Below are positions 32,663-41,652 of a stretch of DNA of 57,630 bases, one piece after another; the stretch's first letter is position 1; the number at the start of each line of letters is the position of its first letter. The position numbers and the translations under genes were made by a program. The notes beneath the pieces were generated by a model. That model was not told the origin of the DNA. It did no database searches and worked only from the letters and a program-made list of their open reading frames with translations. The stretch comes from Spirochaetales bacterium. GTDB taxonomy: Bacteria; Spirochaetota; Spirochaetia; SZUA-6; RPPD01. The DNA is taken from positions 1-57,630 of the forward strand of contig JAFGJO010000025.1 of NCBI GenBank assembly GCA_016929065.1, written 5' to 3'.

Positions 32663-33742
32663 GTGAAAAAACGTATTTCCTGTGCTGTTTTTCTGCTCAT
32701 CTTACTCGTTTTCATGCTTGCCGGTTGTGCTTCCCGGTATGCCTGTTTTTTGTCTGCTTCGGGGACACAGAAAACTGTCATGCAGGAGCTGTTCGGCCTG
32801 CTGGAACGGTATACCTCTCCTGCGGATGCAGAGGCACGATTTGTCGTCAATACCCAGATCATCGATATTTTTACCGATGCGGAGCTGGACCAGAAAAAAA
32901 TACAGTTTTTGCTGTCCGTTACTGCTGCGTTCCCTGATGATCCCTATAATGCATATTATCTCACCATTGTCGCACAAACCTATCATCAGTCGGGAGCGGA
33001 TATTTTTGCGAAATATTATTATGAACGGGTTGTGAAAAATTACCCTGACCTGCTCTTTCGCAATGAATATTTACACAAATACTGCCTTGAGCAGATTGCC
33101 CTTATTGCCACAAAACCGGAAGACCGCCGTTTCGCTTACCAGGAATTGCTGAACCGTTTTTACAATTCTGATCCGGAAAAACAGGCGAATGCCCTGTTTC
33201 ACCTTGCAAGGTCGTACGAGGCGACGAGTGAATGGACCGCGGCAATGAACACATACCGGGATTTTATCGCGCTTCCCAAGGTGGTTATTCCAGGGTATCC
33301 CAATGCCCATGAACGGGCCGTGGAGAAATTGAGCATGTATGAGGCGCCTCCGGAATGGGTTGTCCATGACCTGCATGTCCTGGTGTCACGGATAAAAACA
33401 GCAATTGCGGAAAAGGATGTGGAGACACTCAACAAGTACCGTGCCAAAGGGTATTTCTTTTCGATCAGCTGGGAACAGAAACGGACCGATGAGAAAGCTT
33501 TTTATGCAGCCCAAAATGTGGCCGAGTACCTGGGAAATTTTCTTGTCCGCTCGGATGTACATACCGCTGATACCCTTGATATCGATTCAAGTGCGAGCGA
33601 GGCGTATCTGCGCACGGAGAACTGGCAATTTAAAATTCACTCCACCTGGTATTTTTACTTCAGGAAAGTGGAGTTTGGACCCGATCCTGATATTAATGGG
33701 GGTTGGGAATGGACAGGGATCTATTTCGGCGAAAAATTATAG
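32663..33742 (+). CDS. TPR-like lipoprotein
   Basis: 359 residues from GTG 32663, chosen because it opens a perfect lipoprotein signal: KKRISCAVFLLILLVFMLAGC. The frame runs upstream to 32504 without a plausible start. The mature protein has alternating helices (PYNAYYLTIVAQTYHQSGADIFAKYYYERV, ALFHLARSYEATSEWTAAMNTYRDFI) typical of tetratricopeptide units, then a C-terminal beta-rich domain. Its last 34 bp overlap the lytic transglycosylase gene, so they are coupled, suggesting a joint peptidoglycan or envelope role. Confidence 0.75.
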   Translation: MKKRISCAVFLLILLVFMLAGCASRYACFLSASGTQKTVMQELFGLLERYTSPADAEARFVVNTQIIDIFTDAELDQKKIQFLLSVTAAFPDDPYNAYYLTIVAQTYHQSGADIFAKYYYERVVKNYPDLLFRNEYLHKYCLEQIALIATKPEDRRFAYQELLNRFYNSDPEKQANALFHLARSYEATSEWTAAMNTYRDFIALPKVVIPGYPNAHERAVEKLSMYEAPPEWVVHDLHVLVSRIKTAIAEKDVETLNKYRAKGYFFSISWEQKRTDEKAFYAAQNVAEYLGNFLVRSDVHTADTLDIDSSASEAYLRTENWQFKIHSTWYFYFRKVEFGPDPDINGGWEWTGIYFGEKL

Positions 33743-35016
33743 CAGGAGTTTTCTTTTTTGCAGCAGGAGCGGTTTTGCATGCACAGGAATATCCTGACTG
33801 GCTTTCCAAAAAAAATATCACACATGATATAACCTCATCTGTACTTCCTGCAAAACAGGGCCATATCGGGCCGCAGGTTTTCGAGATTCCCGTCCCGTAT
33901 AATAATGCAGTACATGCAGAGCGTTCGATTTTTGAATACACACACAATAAAACCGAACTCGACAAGACAATAAAACGGTCGCTGGTATTTCGAACATATA
34001 TCATGAAAATCATCGGGGAACGGAAACTTCCGGCAGAATTGTTTTTTGTTGCCTTCGTGGAGTCGAACTTCAATCCGAATGCAATATCCTGGGCCGGGGC
34101 TGCAGGCCTTTGGCAGATCATGGATTTCAACGCGAAAAATACCGGGCTTGCGATGGATGAGTGGCAGGACCAGCGGCATGATTTCTGGAAATCCACGGTT
34201 GCTGCATTTCGCCTGCTTGAATCAAATTACGAATATTATAAAAACTGGTATCTTGCAATTGCCGCATATAACTGCGGCAGGGGAGCGCTCGACAAGGCAA
34301 TCAAAAAAGCGGGTACCCGTGACTTTTTCCAGCTGGTTGCCAAAAACGCACTTCCCAAAGAAACAGCGCATTATGTTCCCCGGATACTTGCCGTAGCGAG
34401 TCTTGCCTCATATCCGGGAAGAAACGGATACTATTATTCCTGGGATGAGGTCCCGGAATGGACGCAGATAAGCCTGTTGTCGCCGATTGATATCGGAATT
34501 TTTGCTCAAAAAGCGGGAATCCCCGAAGACATCATCCAAAAGGGCAATGCCGAACTGTCATACCGTGTCACTCCGCCGGTAAAAAATCATCTGCTGAAAA
34601 TACCGCTTCAATACAAGGCCGGGGCAGAGGCCGTCCTTGGCAATACTGACCAGAAGCTGGTCAATCACTCGGTGTATACCCTGCGTTCGGGAGATACACT
34701 GTATGGACTTTCCCGGCATTATGACATGCCGATTGATGTCTTGCTTTTTTATAATCCGCATGTCTCCTATACAAAATTTCCGGTTGGGACAACAATAGTG
34801 ATTCCCTTTATCAAGGACGGCGTTGCCCCGCCCAACCCGCGCCGTGCGTTTTCAGACAAGGTTTTTACAAAATCCTGTACAGTCATGAAGGGGGATTCCC
34901 TGTTCAGTATTGCCGCAAAGCATGATATAACAGTTGAAGAATTGGCCTATAAAAACAAATTAAAACTGACCAGTGTTATCAAGCCGGGAGATGCACTCAA
35001 TGTGCCGGCACAATGA
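33709..35016 (+). CDS. mltD: Membrane-bound lytic transglycosylase D-like, two LysM domains
   Basis: 435 residues with a signal sequence (KIIAGVFFFAAGAVLHA). The SLT domain has the catalytic Glu118 in FVESNFNPNAISWAGAAGLWQ, and AAYNCGRGALDKAI. Two C-terminal LysM modules, YTLRSGDTLYGLS and CTVMKGDSLFSIA, bind glycan. It cleaves peptidoglycan strands to give 1,6-anhydro ends in the periplasm. The start at ATG 33709 is preferred over TTG 33703. There is no lipobox, unlike Escherichia coli MltD. Confidence 0.92.
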   Translation: MDRDLFRRKIIAGVFFFAAGAVLHAQEYPDWLSKKNITHDITSSVLPAKQGHIGPQVFEIPVPYNNAVHAERSIFEYTHNKTELDKTIKRSLVFRTYIMKIIGERKLPAELFFVAFVESNFNPNAISWAGAAGLWQIMDFNAKNTGLAMDEWQDQRHDFWKSTVAAFRLLESNYEYYKNWYLAIAAYNCGRGALDKAIKKAGTRDFFQLVAKNALPKETAHYVPRILAVASLASYPGRNGYYYSWDEVPEWTQISLLSPIDIGIFAQKAGIPEDIIQKGNAELSYRVTPPVKNHLLKIPLQYKAGAEAVLGNTDQKLVNHSVYTLRSGDTLYGLSRHYDMPIDVLLFYNPHVSYTKFPVGTTIVIPFIKDGVAPPNPRRAFSDKVFTKSCTVMKGDSLFSIAAKHDITVEELAYKNKLKLTSVIKPGDALNVPAQ

Positions 35017-35058
35017 GCCGATACTATAAAATAAATGCCCTGGATGTGTAAGGATGGT

Positions 35059-35988
35059 ATGAAAAAGCGCCGTGGTTCTTTCATTATGAGTATGTGTCTG
35101 GTTTGTACTGTATTTGTCATGGATGCTGCAGCCCAATCCGGAACGTTACAGAAAAAAATAGTCATCAACTGGACGGAAGGTCTTGTCCGCAATGTCATTA
35201 CGGTTCCGCTGGATCTGGATGCCATGCCGTTTCCGCGTGCCCGCAGGGAAGCTGAAATGGCCGTGACGCAGGCTGCGCCGGAACTGTTTCTGTCCTCAAT
35301 GCAGAATGTACTGTATGATTCATCCCATACAGTGGGTGAGTATATCGCCTCGCTGCCGGGAAGCGGTGACCGGAAAATACTACTGAACGAACTCTCAATA
35401 CTCTCCACAAAAGGGCGCATCACCACTTCGGTTGTCAGTGAAGATTACCGCTTTCTCGAAATCACCTTCGAATACACCCTGTACGGTTCCGGCGGGCTGT
35501 ATGCCCTGTTTTTACGCCACACAGAAATGGCACCGCTTGAGGAGCAGTTCGGGTATTATCCCGGCAGAAAGTATTCAGGAATTGTCATCTACGCAAAAGA
35601 ACCATTGGCCGCCTTCGGAAGAAACGACAAAAAATTATTTGCGCCTTCACTCTTTCCAAAAATCCAGATGCTCACCTCCGCGAATTTCAATATACAGGAT
35701 GAATACATCAAACTTCTGTTTGCCCCGTATATGGGGAATCCAGAGGCAATCGCTGCATGGGGTTGTGTCGGGTACAGTTACTCAACAGACGAAAATGTGT
35801 ATCTTGAACGCGTGGGGAAATTTCCCCTGCGGATCATCGCATATGGCATTTACGGCAAGAACAACACCGATCTCATTATTCCCGAAGAATCCGCCCGGCA
35901 AATTCTTTCGCAGAAAGAGAACATGGATCTGCTTCGGCAAGGAAGAGTAATGGTGGTCATGAGCGATCCCGATTTCCCGCAAGAGTGA
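35059..35988 (+). CDS. Exported protein of unknown function
   Basis: 309 residues from ATG 35059, behind AAGGATGG, with a signal peptide (KKRRGSFIMSMCLVCTVFVMDAAA). Mixed alpha/beta; a GLYALFLRHTEM to YPGRKYSGIVIYAKE segment and a C-terminal SDPDFP tail stand out. It lies in a plus-strand run with mltD (42 nt before) and epmA (1 nt after its stop). I do not recognise the family. Confidence 0.65.
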   Translation: MKKRRGSFIMSMCLVCTVFVMDAAAQSGTLQKKIVINWTEGLVRNVITVPLDLDAMPFPRARREAEMAVTQAAPELFLSSMQNVLYDSSHTVGEYIASLPGSGDRKILLNELSILSTKGRITTSVVSEDYRFLEITFEYTLYGSGGLYALFLRHTEMAPLEEQFGYYPGRKYSGIVIYAKEPLAAFGRNDKKLFAPSLFPKIQMLTSANFNIQDEYIKLLFAPYMGNPEAIAAWGCVGYSYSTDENVYLERVGKFPLRIIAYGIYGKNNTDLIIPEESARQILSQKENMDLLRQGRVMVVMSDPDFPQE

Positions 35989-35989
35989 A

Positions 35990-37006
35990 ATGAAAAACGA
36001 ATACGGTCCATCTGTATTGCATGCACTTCTTTCATCTCGATCCCGATTTTTTCAGGCAACCCGTTCTTTTTTTATTGCCAATAATTATCTTGAAGTTGAT
36101 ACTCCGGTATTGGCACCATTCTGCATCCCGGAACCGTCAATCGAATTGTTTGAAACGCAAAAGCTTGTGCTCAAGTTCCCGAAAGGGAAGCTGTATCTTG
36201 TTTCGTCCCCTGAATTGTGGATGAAGCGTCTGCTCGCCCTTGGAATCGGGAATCAGTTTCAAATTTCAAAATGTTTCCGCAACAATGAAGTTCCGGGTAC
36301 CATTCACCTTCCCGAGTTTACCATGCTTGAATGGTATGCAGTACATAAAAATTATACTGATAATATCGGATTCACCGAAGACCTGATCCTGTCGGTCCTT
36401 CATGAAATGGATATTCCCGGCATAATACAGTATCAGGGGAATGCCATTGATTTCTCTGTTCCCTGGAATATTATGACCATGCAGGAAGCATGCAGTGAGT
36501 ATTCAGGAATTGATCTGTCAAAACTGCAGAAACCATCTGATTTTTATGATGTCTTGTCTGCAAAGCATATCGAGTATCACAGGGATGACACGTGGGAGGA
36601 ATTGTTCCACCGTCTCTTTCTTCTTGAAGTTGAACCCTCTTTGCCGGCCGGGAAACCGCTTTTTCTTACCGATTACCCGAAAAACATAAAGACCCTGGCA
36701 AAAGAAGCGTCATGCTGTTATTCAGAACGGTGGGAACTGTATATCGGCGGAATCGAAATCGCCAACTGTTATACCGAAGCTGCTGTCCCCGGCCAGATTG
36801 ACTTTTTTTTCGAGGAAGAATCAAAACGCAAAGCACAGCAATGTATTGTCATCCCGCCATCAGATAATGAACTACAGGAGTTGATGAGGAAGCCCGGATT
36901 CCCGGACTGCTCCGGTGTTGCGCTTGGGATGGATCGTCTGCTCATGATTCTCCTCGATAAAAAACACATCAGCGATGTGGCTCCGTTTTCTTCCTTCCTT
37001 CTTTGA
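35990..37006 (+). CDS. epmA: EF-P beta-lysine ligase (EpmA/PoxA/GenX-like)
   Basis: 338 residues forming a class II lysyl-tRNA synthetase catalytic core without the anticodon-binding domain. Motifs are RSRFFQATRSFFIANNYLEVDTPVL (motif 1), FRNNE...HLPEFTMLEWY (motif 2), and GVALGMDRLLMILL (motif 3). It activates lysine or beta-lysine and attaches it to elongation factor P, encoded next (37165). The mutase EpmB, which makes (R)-beta-lysine in gamma-proteobacteria, is not in the window. The start lies one base after the upstream stop. Confidence 0.92.
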   Translation: MKNEYGPSVLHALLSSRSRFFQATRSFFIANNYLEVDTPVLAPFCIPEPSIELFETQKLVLKFPKGKLYLVSSPELWMKRLLALGIGNQFQISKCFRNNEVPGTIHLPEFTMLEWYAVHKNYTDNIGFTEDLILSVLHEMDIPGIIQYQGNAIDFSVPWNIMTMQEACSEYSGIDLSKLQKPSDFYDVLSAKHIEYHRDDTWEELFHRLFLLEVEPSLPAGKPLFLTDYPKNIKTLAKEASCCYSERWELYIGGIEIANCYTEAAVPGQIDFFFEEESKRKAQQCIVIPPSDNELQELMRKPGFPDCSGVALGMDRLLMILLDKKHISDVAPFSSFLL

Positions 37007-37014
37007 TAGTCCCC

Positions 37015-37042
37015 TTGACATCAGTCTGTTTTCGCATATAAT
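37015..37042 (+). promoter_or_regulatory. Consensus promoter of efp
   Basis: TTGACA (37015-37020), 16 bp, TATAAT (37037-37042). The predicted leader is about 115 nt and contains a 7-bp hairpin, CTCGTGT / ACACGGG with GAAAT loop (37111-37129). Confidence 0.85.
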
Positions 37043-37164
37043 TGGTTTTCTTACAAAAAAGCTTTGTATTTAATAGAATAGTTATTATTATCTGAACCAA
37101 AGCTGATAGCCTCGTGTGAAATACACGGGAAAAAATAAATTTATTACAGACAGAGGAACATATC

Positions 37165-37725
37165 ATGATTCGTGCAGGAGATATTTCAAAGGGAGTATTC
37201 CTTCTTATAAAAAATGAGCCGTATGAAGTCATTGAACGGGAATTTGTGAGTCCGGGAAAAGGATCTGCATTTGTCCGGCTCAAACTCAAAAACCTGAAAA
37301 CAGGCCAGGTACTCAAGCAGAATAACAAATCCCAGGAAACGCTTGAGGACATTGATGTGGTGACAGAACCGTATCAGTATCTGTATACAGATGACAACTA
37401 CCATTTTATGAATGTTGCGACCTATGAACAGATTGAAATACCCAAAGAAGGCCATGAGGAAAAAATATTGTTTCTCAAAGAGGGCGAGAATTATCAGATT
37501 GTCATGTGGGACAATGCTCCTATCGAAATCGTGATTCCCTATAAAATGGTATTTGTTGTCACCGAGGCCCAGGAGGCAATCAAGGGCGACACGGTTACCG
37601 GCGGAACAAAACCGGTTACATTGGAAACCGGACTGGTTATCAGGGTACCCCTTTTTATCAAGGAAGGCGAACGGGTTCTGGTAAATACCGAAAACCGGGA
37701 ATACGTGGAACGCGTCAACAACTGA
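37165..37725 (+). CDS. efp: Elongation factor P
   Basis: 186 residues, all three beta-barrel domains present. The tip loop SPGKGSAF carries Lys32, which corresponds to the modified Lys34 of Escherichia coli EF-P. With epmA upstream, it is the likely substrate for beta-lysylation. It relieves ribosome stalling at polyproline. GAGGAA precedes the ATG. It has its own consensus promoter. Confidence 0.96.
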   Translation: MIRAGDISKGVFLLIKNEPYEVIEREFVSPGKGSAFVRLKLKNLKTGQVLKQNNKSQETLEDIDVVTEPYQYLYTDDNYHFMNVATYEQIEIPKEGHEEKILFLKEGENYQIVMWDNAPIEIVIPYKMVFVVTEAQEAIKGDTVTGGTKPVTLETGLVIRVPLFIKEGERVLVNTENREYVERVNN

Positions 37726-37870
37726 TTGTCCTGAATAAATACAGTTTTTCAACTCCCCGGCAATCCAGGAAAATATTTGCATTGAGCAAAATAAAAAACA
37801 AAATATGTCAAAAATATCTGTTTTTTCATTTAAAATGCGATATATTAAATTTTGTAAAACAAAATGTAAA

Positions 37871-37890
37871 TGTTCACAAGAATGTGAGCA
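37871..37890. other. Inverted repeat downstream of efp
   Basis: TGTTCACA, 4 bases, TGTGAGCA, with one mismatch. It could be an operator for the gene at 38009 or an RNA hairpin. The rest of 37726-38008 is AT-rich with no gene. Confidence 0.4.
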
Positions 37891-38008
37891 CATGATGATT
37901 TATCAGGCAGACAGCGACATTTTGCGAGAGGCTACAGCTCATTCTGTCTTGTAGATAGATGATGGGCGGGGTTTAGCAGGACAATACCAGGCGGCGGGAG
38001 AAGAATTT

Positions 38009-38164
38009 ATGGAAGACAAACGGATTTTGCAGATGTCCTATCTGGATCTTGAAGATATTACATTGAAAAAACAGTTTCAGTCATACCTCATTCCAAAATC
38101 GGAAGAAGAAACACTGACCCTTGAAGAGCGGTACGAACGCTGGATTGATGTCATAGACCAGTAG
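38009..38164 (+). CDS. 51-residue small protein upstream of the FAH-family gene
   Basis: A complete short frame (ATG 38009 to TAG 38164), behind GGGAG. It is acidic and helical: LDLEDITLKKQFQSYL, then EEETLTLEERYERWIDVIDQ. Its stop codon overlaps the AGGAGG ribosome site of the next gene, so the two are likely coupled. Not recognised. It is below usual length cutoffs. Confidence 0.6.
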   Translation: MEDKRILQMSYLDLEDITLKKQFQSYLIPKSEEETLTLEERYERWIDVIDQ

Positions 38165-38174
38165 GAGGCGCTCA

Positions 38175-38927
38175 ATTTCAATTCGGCTTCCCGTACGTAA
38201 TACATCCGAAATGTATTCTGTTGCACCATCAAAAATAATTGCCCTTGGGCTGAATTACCGCGATCATATCAAAGAGAGTGCCAGTATCCGGGTTCAGGGT
38301 TTTTCCAATGACATTCCCTCCGAGCCGATTCTGTTTCCCAAAACGCCGAATGTGCTCATCGGTTCGGGTGAAAACATTGTCATTCCCGCTTTTTTAAAAG
38401 AGTACCAGTTTGAAATACCCCGGGTGGATTATGAAGCAGAACTCGCCCTGATTATCGGGCAACGCTGTAAAAATATTGAAGTTGACCATGCGTTTGATGT
38501 AATATTCGGATTCACCTGCATGAACGATGTCAGCCAGCGGAATATCCAGAACTCAGACAAGGCAGGATGGTTCCGCGGCAAATCACTGGATACATTCGGC
38601 CCGGTCGGCCCGGTAATTGTCCGCATGCAGGATATCGGCGACCCGCAGTGTCTTTCGGTTGAATGCCGCCTGAACGGCGATACTGTTCAGGCATCCAATA
38701 CGAAATACATGATTTTTTCCATTCCCGAAATTATCACATTTGTCTCAAAAAACTTTACCCTTGAGGAAGGCGATATCATCACCACCGGTACTCCTGCGGG
38801 TGTGGGCCAGCTCAAACACGGGGATGTCGTGGAGGTGGAGATTGAAGGGATTGGAGTACTGCGGAATCCCGTCGTGGAAGAGGAACAGGAAAAAAATTCG
38901 CACAGAGTACACAAAGGGAAGAATTAA
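38175..38927 (+). CDS. Fumarylacetoacetate hydrolase-family protein with AUU start
   Basis: About 250 residues. Motifs are PSKIIALGLNYRDHIKES, YEAELALIIG (metal-binding Glu pair), FTCMNDVSQRNIQ (Asp) and KSLDTFGPVGP. The family hydrolyses or isomerises acylpyruvates in catabolism of aromatics or sugars. The only ATG (38211) has no ribosome site and lacks 12 residues (SIRLPVRNTSEM) that match the usual N-terminal lead. A full AGGAGG (38163-38168) stands 6 nt before an in-frame ATT at 38175, so AUU initiation is likely. The last 11 residues (KNSHRVHKGKN) come from a repeat-like sequence. Confidence 0.85.
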   Translation: MSIRLPVRNTSEMYSVAPSKIIALGLNYRDHIKESASIRVQGFSNDIPSEPILFPKTPNVLIGSGENIVIPAFLKEYQFEIPRVDYEAELALIIGQRCKNIEVDHAFDVIFGFTCMNDVSQRNIQNSDKAGWFRGKSLDTFGPVGPVIVRMQDIGDPQCLSVECRLNGDTVQASNTKYMIFSIPEIITFVSKNFTLEEGDIITTGTPAGVGQLKHGDVVEVEIEGIGVLRNPVVEEEQEKNSHRVHKGKN

Positions 38928-38955
38928 CCACGACTTACACGAATGAAGATGGAAG
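38893..38955. repeat. Degenerate CACAGAG / CACGAA-type repeat at gene end
   Basis: Holds CACAGAGTACACAAAGGG and AACCACGACTTACACGAATG. It resembles short recurrent intergenic sequences I have seen in many environmental genomes. It runs into the 3' end of the FAH-family gene. Confidence 0.45.
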
Positions 38956-39031
38956 AAAAATATCGGACAGAATACTCAGAATCAAGTAATGAAAGGATAA
39001 TCGCGCAGGCGCTTTGCAGGATATTTTTCTT

Positions 39032-41554
39032 TCATTCCTGTCGTGTTCCTTCCTTGAACCGCCGGAGCTGATCGGATATAGTTTCGCCGGCGGTGCTGCT
39101 TTCTCCGCCATTGCTGCTCGCGGCGCTCTCGTCAGTGGCTGCAACTTCCCGGATTGCCTCGAAGATGTTCCTGCTCCCCTCTGCTGTCTGAACAAGAGAA
39201 TCAGCCACTTCAGTCGTGGCGATCGACTGCTGGGCGATTGCCTCTTTGATTGTCACTGACAAATCGCTCACCTTATTGATGACATGAATCACATTATTGA
39301 CCGCTCTGAAAGTCTCCTGACCGGTCGACTGGATAATTTTAACGAGGTTTTCTATCTCTTGTGTGGAATTTACTGTGACCTGAGAGAGTTTTTTTATTTC
39401 ATTTGCAACGACTTTGAACCCGTTTCCCGCCTGTCCTGCCCGTGCAGCCTGGATGTTTGCGTTCAGTGCGAGTATATTGGTTTTCTCCGCGATGTCGTTA
39501 ATCATGCCGGTAATCTGGGTGATGCGGTCTGACTGATCACGTAACGTTGCAAGGACTTCTGCTGCATTATTGACTGTGTGCACCGCGCCGCTCACCGTTG
39601 CCATGACCTCTTCTGTCTGTTTTGTGATCTGGCGGATATTGGCGGCGATCTCTTCTGTCGCGCTGGATACAGATTCCACGCGCGTCATGATCTCCTGGCT
39701 GTTGGAGGAAACGATCTGGGCTTTTGACTGGAGTGAGGAAAGGGTTGATTCGAGGAACGTTTCTGTGTTTTTCTGCTCGTCCATCAGGATTGATCCCATC
39801 AGAGCAGTCGTGAGCTGGTCTGCGAGCGTTGAGTATAACCGGCTTTTTACCGGGCCGGTCTGCGCGACCGTATATCCCAGATGAATATTGTTGAATACAA
39901 GCGGAATCACCAGCATGCTGAATTGGGTATCCGGAAGAGTAATGCTCTCGGGGAGAATGGTTTCTGTACGAAAACTGATTCCTGTTTTGTTGTTATAGGT
40001 GCCGGCTGTGGTTCTGGCAAATATGCACCGTGATGAATGGGGGAGTGCGTTGGGAAAGGAATATTTCTGCTTTTTATCATACAGACAAATGAAATACGAA
40101 GGGATGCATAGCGACTCAAGGCCTTTGTCAAGTTCATTCAACAGGGACTCCATGTCGAATGTGCTGATGAGTTTCAGTCCAATGGAGTTCATCAGCTGGA
40201 TATCATTCTCTACTGCCAGGGCAGTCTGAACGTCATTCCTTTTTTCCACTTCGTTGATGATAATCCGGGCCTTGGCGAAAAGGTCTTCGGCAAACAACAG
40301 GGATTCAGCATCATTTTGGTTTTGCAAAAAATCATTTTTTAGAAACTGGTTGCGCAAAACCGAGACTGCATTTTGCCAGGGGGTGATATCCTCATTGTTT
40401 TCGGACAGGAGCACCAGGCTCTCCTCAAAAACTGCAAGGAATTTTCTGTCGGATTTTTTGGAAAAAGAGGAATAAAAAATACTGATGAATTGTTCCAGGA
40501 TGGTGTGCAGGACATTGCTGTTGTTATCTTTGGAAAGAGTACTCATTGAAAAAAAAGGTTCAATACAACCGACCGTCTCTTCGAGGAACTCCTGAAAATC
40601 CCGCTGCTTTTTTTTGGCCGTTATTCCCCGGCTTTTTGCGGGGATTCCGTTGAACAATAGATTGCCAGCATGGACGATTTCAGCAGACTGGCAGCCGCAT
40701 GATTTCTTTATAGTTGGTTCTGCAGAGATTGAATAAATTTCTTTTGTCGGCTCATGCCGGATCACCGATAAAAGTGCAGAGACTGCTGCATTCACCTGTG
40801 CATCAAACGGCATCTGAACTGAAGTCAGCGGGGGGGTGAAACTTGCGCCTTCTGGCCGTGAGTTCAGGCTGACGGCACATACATCGTGCGGTACTTTTTT
40901 ACCGCGTCGTTTTAACTCATTAATCACACCGATCATCACTGCGTCATTGGTGGTCACCAGGGCATCGATATCAATGGGAATGGTCAAGTGCTGCTGGTCC
41001 AGCAGATAGACTACGGCATTCAGCCCGGCATCAGCGGTATAGTCGCCAGGGGGGGTAACCAGTTCTTCACGGAATCCAAGATTATATTGATTGATACAAT
41101 CGCAGTATGCCTGGTACCGCTCTTTTGCGTATACATGATCAACCGGGCCCCTGACAAAAGCTATTTTTTTTACACCGTGCTTTTCGATGATATGGGAAAG
41201 AGCGGTCTTGGTGCCTGTATAACAGTCGATCATCGCACAGGGATGGCCCGGGACCTGCATTGTCAGACTGACAAGATTTTTATCCTTGAATTGTTCGTAG
41301 AATGAAAGATATGAAGGATCCGAGGTTGCCCAGTTGAGGTACCCGTCAAATCGATCCGGGTGACACAGTTTGAACGAGCTGTTCGCCTGATGTTTGCCAA
41401 GGGTTGAGCCGTAAAAGGCGACACAATTTATTTTCATGGATTTGGCCGATTCAAATACACTTTTTAACAATGATATCCCGGTGATCCCGTCAACATCACG
41501 GGTGAGAAATGCAATTGTTTCCCGTTGGTTTCTGCTGCCTGAAAATATGTGCAT
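39032..41554 (-). CDS. Soluble chemoreceptor with LacI-like sensor, GAF domain and MCP signalling domain
   Basis: 840 residues with no membrane helix. Residues 1-290 are a Peripla_BP_3 / LacI-GalR ligand domain (TIAFLTRDVDGITG, TGTKTALSHIIEKHGVKKIAFVRGP, IDALVTTNDAVMIGVINEL), but no DNA-binding helix-turn-helix is present. A cysteine-rich link (KKSCGC) and helical spacer follow. Next come a GAF domain (about 455-600) and a cytoplasmic methyl-accepting chemotaxis domain (605-835) with the hairpin tip NILALNANIQAARAGQAGNGF. The canonical AAIEAAR glutamate is Gln here. There is no CheR tether peptide. It probably senses an imported sugar and signals to CheA/CheW. The pectate lyase gene is just upstream. 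Confidence 0.9.
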   Translation of the reverse strand: MHIFSGSRNQRETIAFLTRDVDGITGISLLKSVFESAKSMKINCVAFYGSTLGKHQANSSFKLCHPDRFDGYLNWATSDPSYLSFYEQFKDKNLVSLTMQVPGHPCAMIDCYTGTKTALSHIIEKHGVKKIAFVRGPVDHVYAKERYQAYCDCINQYNLGFREELVTPPGDYTADAGLNAVVYLLDQQHLTIPIDIDALVTTNDAVMIGVINELKRRGKKVPHDVCAVSLNSRPEGASFTPPLTSVQMPFDAQVNAAVSALLSVIRHEPTKEIYSISAEPTIKKSCGCQSAEIVHAGNLLFNGIPAKSRGITAKKKQRDFQEFLEETVGCIEPFFSMSTLSKDNNSNVLHTILEQFISIFYSSFSKKSDRKFLAVFEESLVLLSENNEDITPWQNAVSVLRNQFLKNDFLQNQNDAESLLFAEDLFAKARIIINEVEKRNDVQTALAVENDIQLMNSIGLKLISTFDMESLLNELDKGLESLCIPSYFICLYDKKQKYSFPNALPHSSRCIFARTTAGTYNNKTGISFRTETILPESITLPDTQFSMLVIPLVFNNIHLGYTVAQTGPVKSRLYSTLADQLTTALMGSILMDEQKNTETFLESTLSSLQSKAQIVSSNSQEIMTRVESVSSATEEIAANIRQITKQTEEVMATVSGAVHTVNNAAEVLATLRDQSDRITQITGMINDIAEKTNILALNANIQAARAGQAGNGFKVVANEIKKLSQVTVNSTQEIENLVKIIQSTGQETFRAVNNVIHVINKVSDLSVTIKEAIAQQSIATTEVADSLVQTAEGSRNIFEAIREVAATDESAASSNGGESSTAGETISDQLRRFKEGTRQE

Positions 41555-41621
41555 CCTCGTGCTCCATTCGAAAAAGGATTATTGTCAGGACTTGATGAAG
41601 ATATTGTTTTTTTCTGAGTTA

Positions 41622-41650
41622 ATTATATTTTGATCAACCAGCCCTGTCAA
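41622..41650 (-). promoter_or_regulatory. Fully consensus promoter of the chemoreceptor gene
   Basis: TTGACA (41645-41650), 17 bp, TATAAT (41622-41627). The spacer contains the palindrome TTGATCAA (41630-41637). The leader is about 60 nt. Confidence 0.85.
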
Positions 41651-41652
41651 TT

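Noticed and set aside
39032-41554. LacI-family transcription factor
   Set aside because: The N-terminus begins directly in the ligand-binding fold. There is no helix-turn-helix, and the C-terminal half is a chemotaxis signalling domain.
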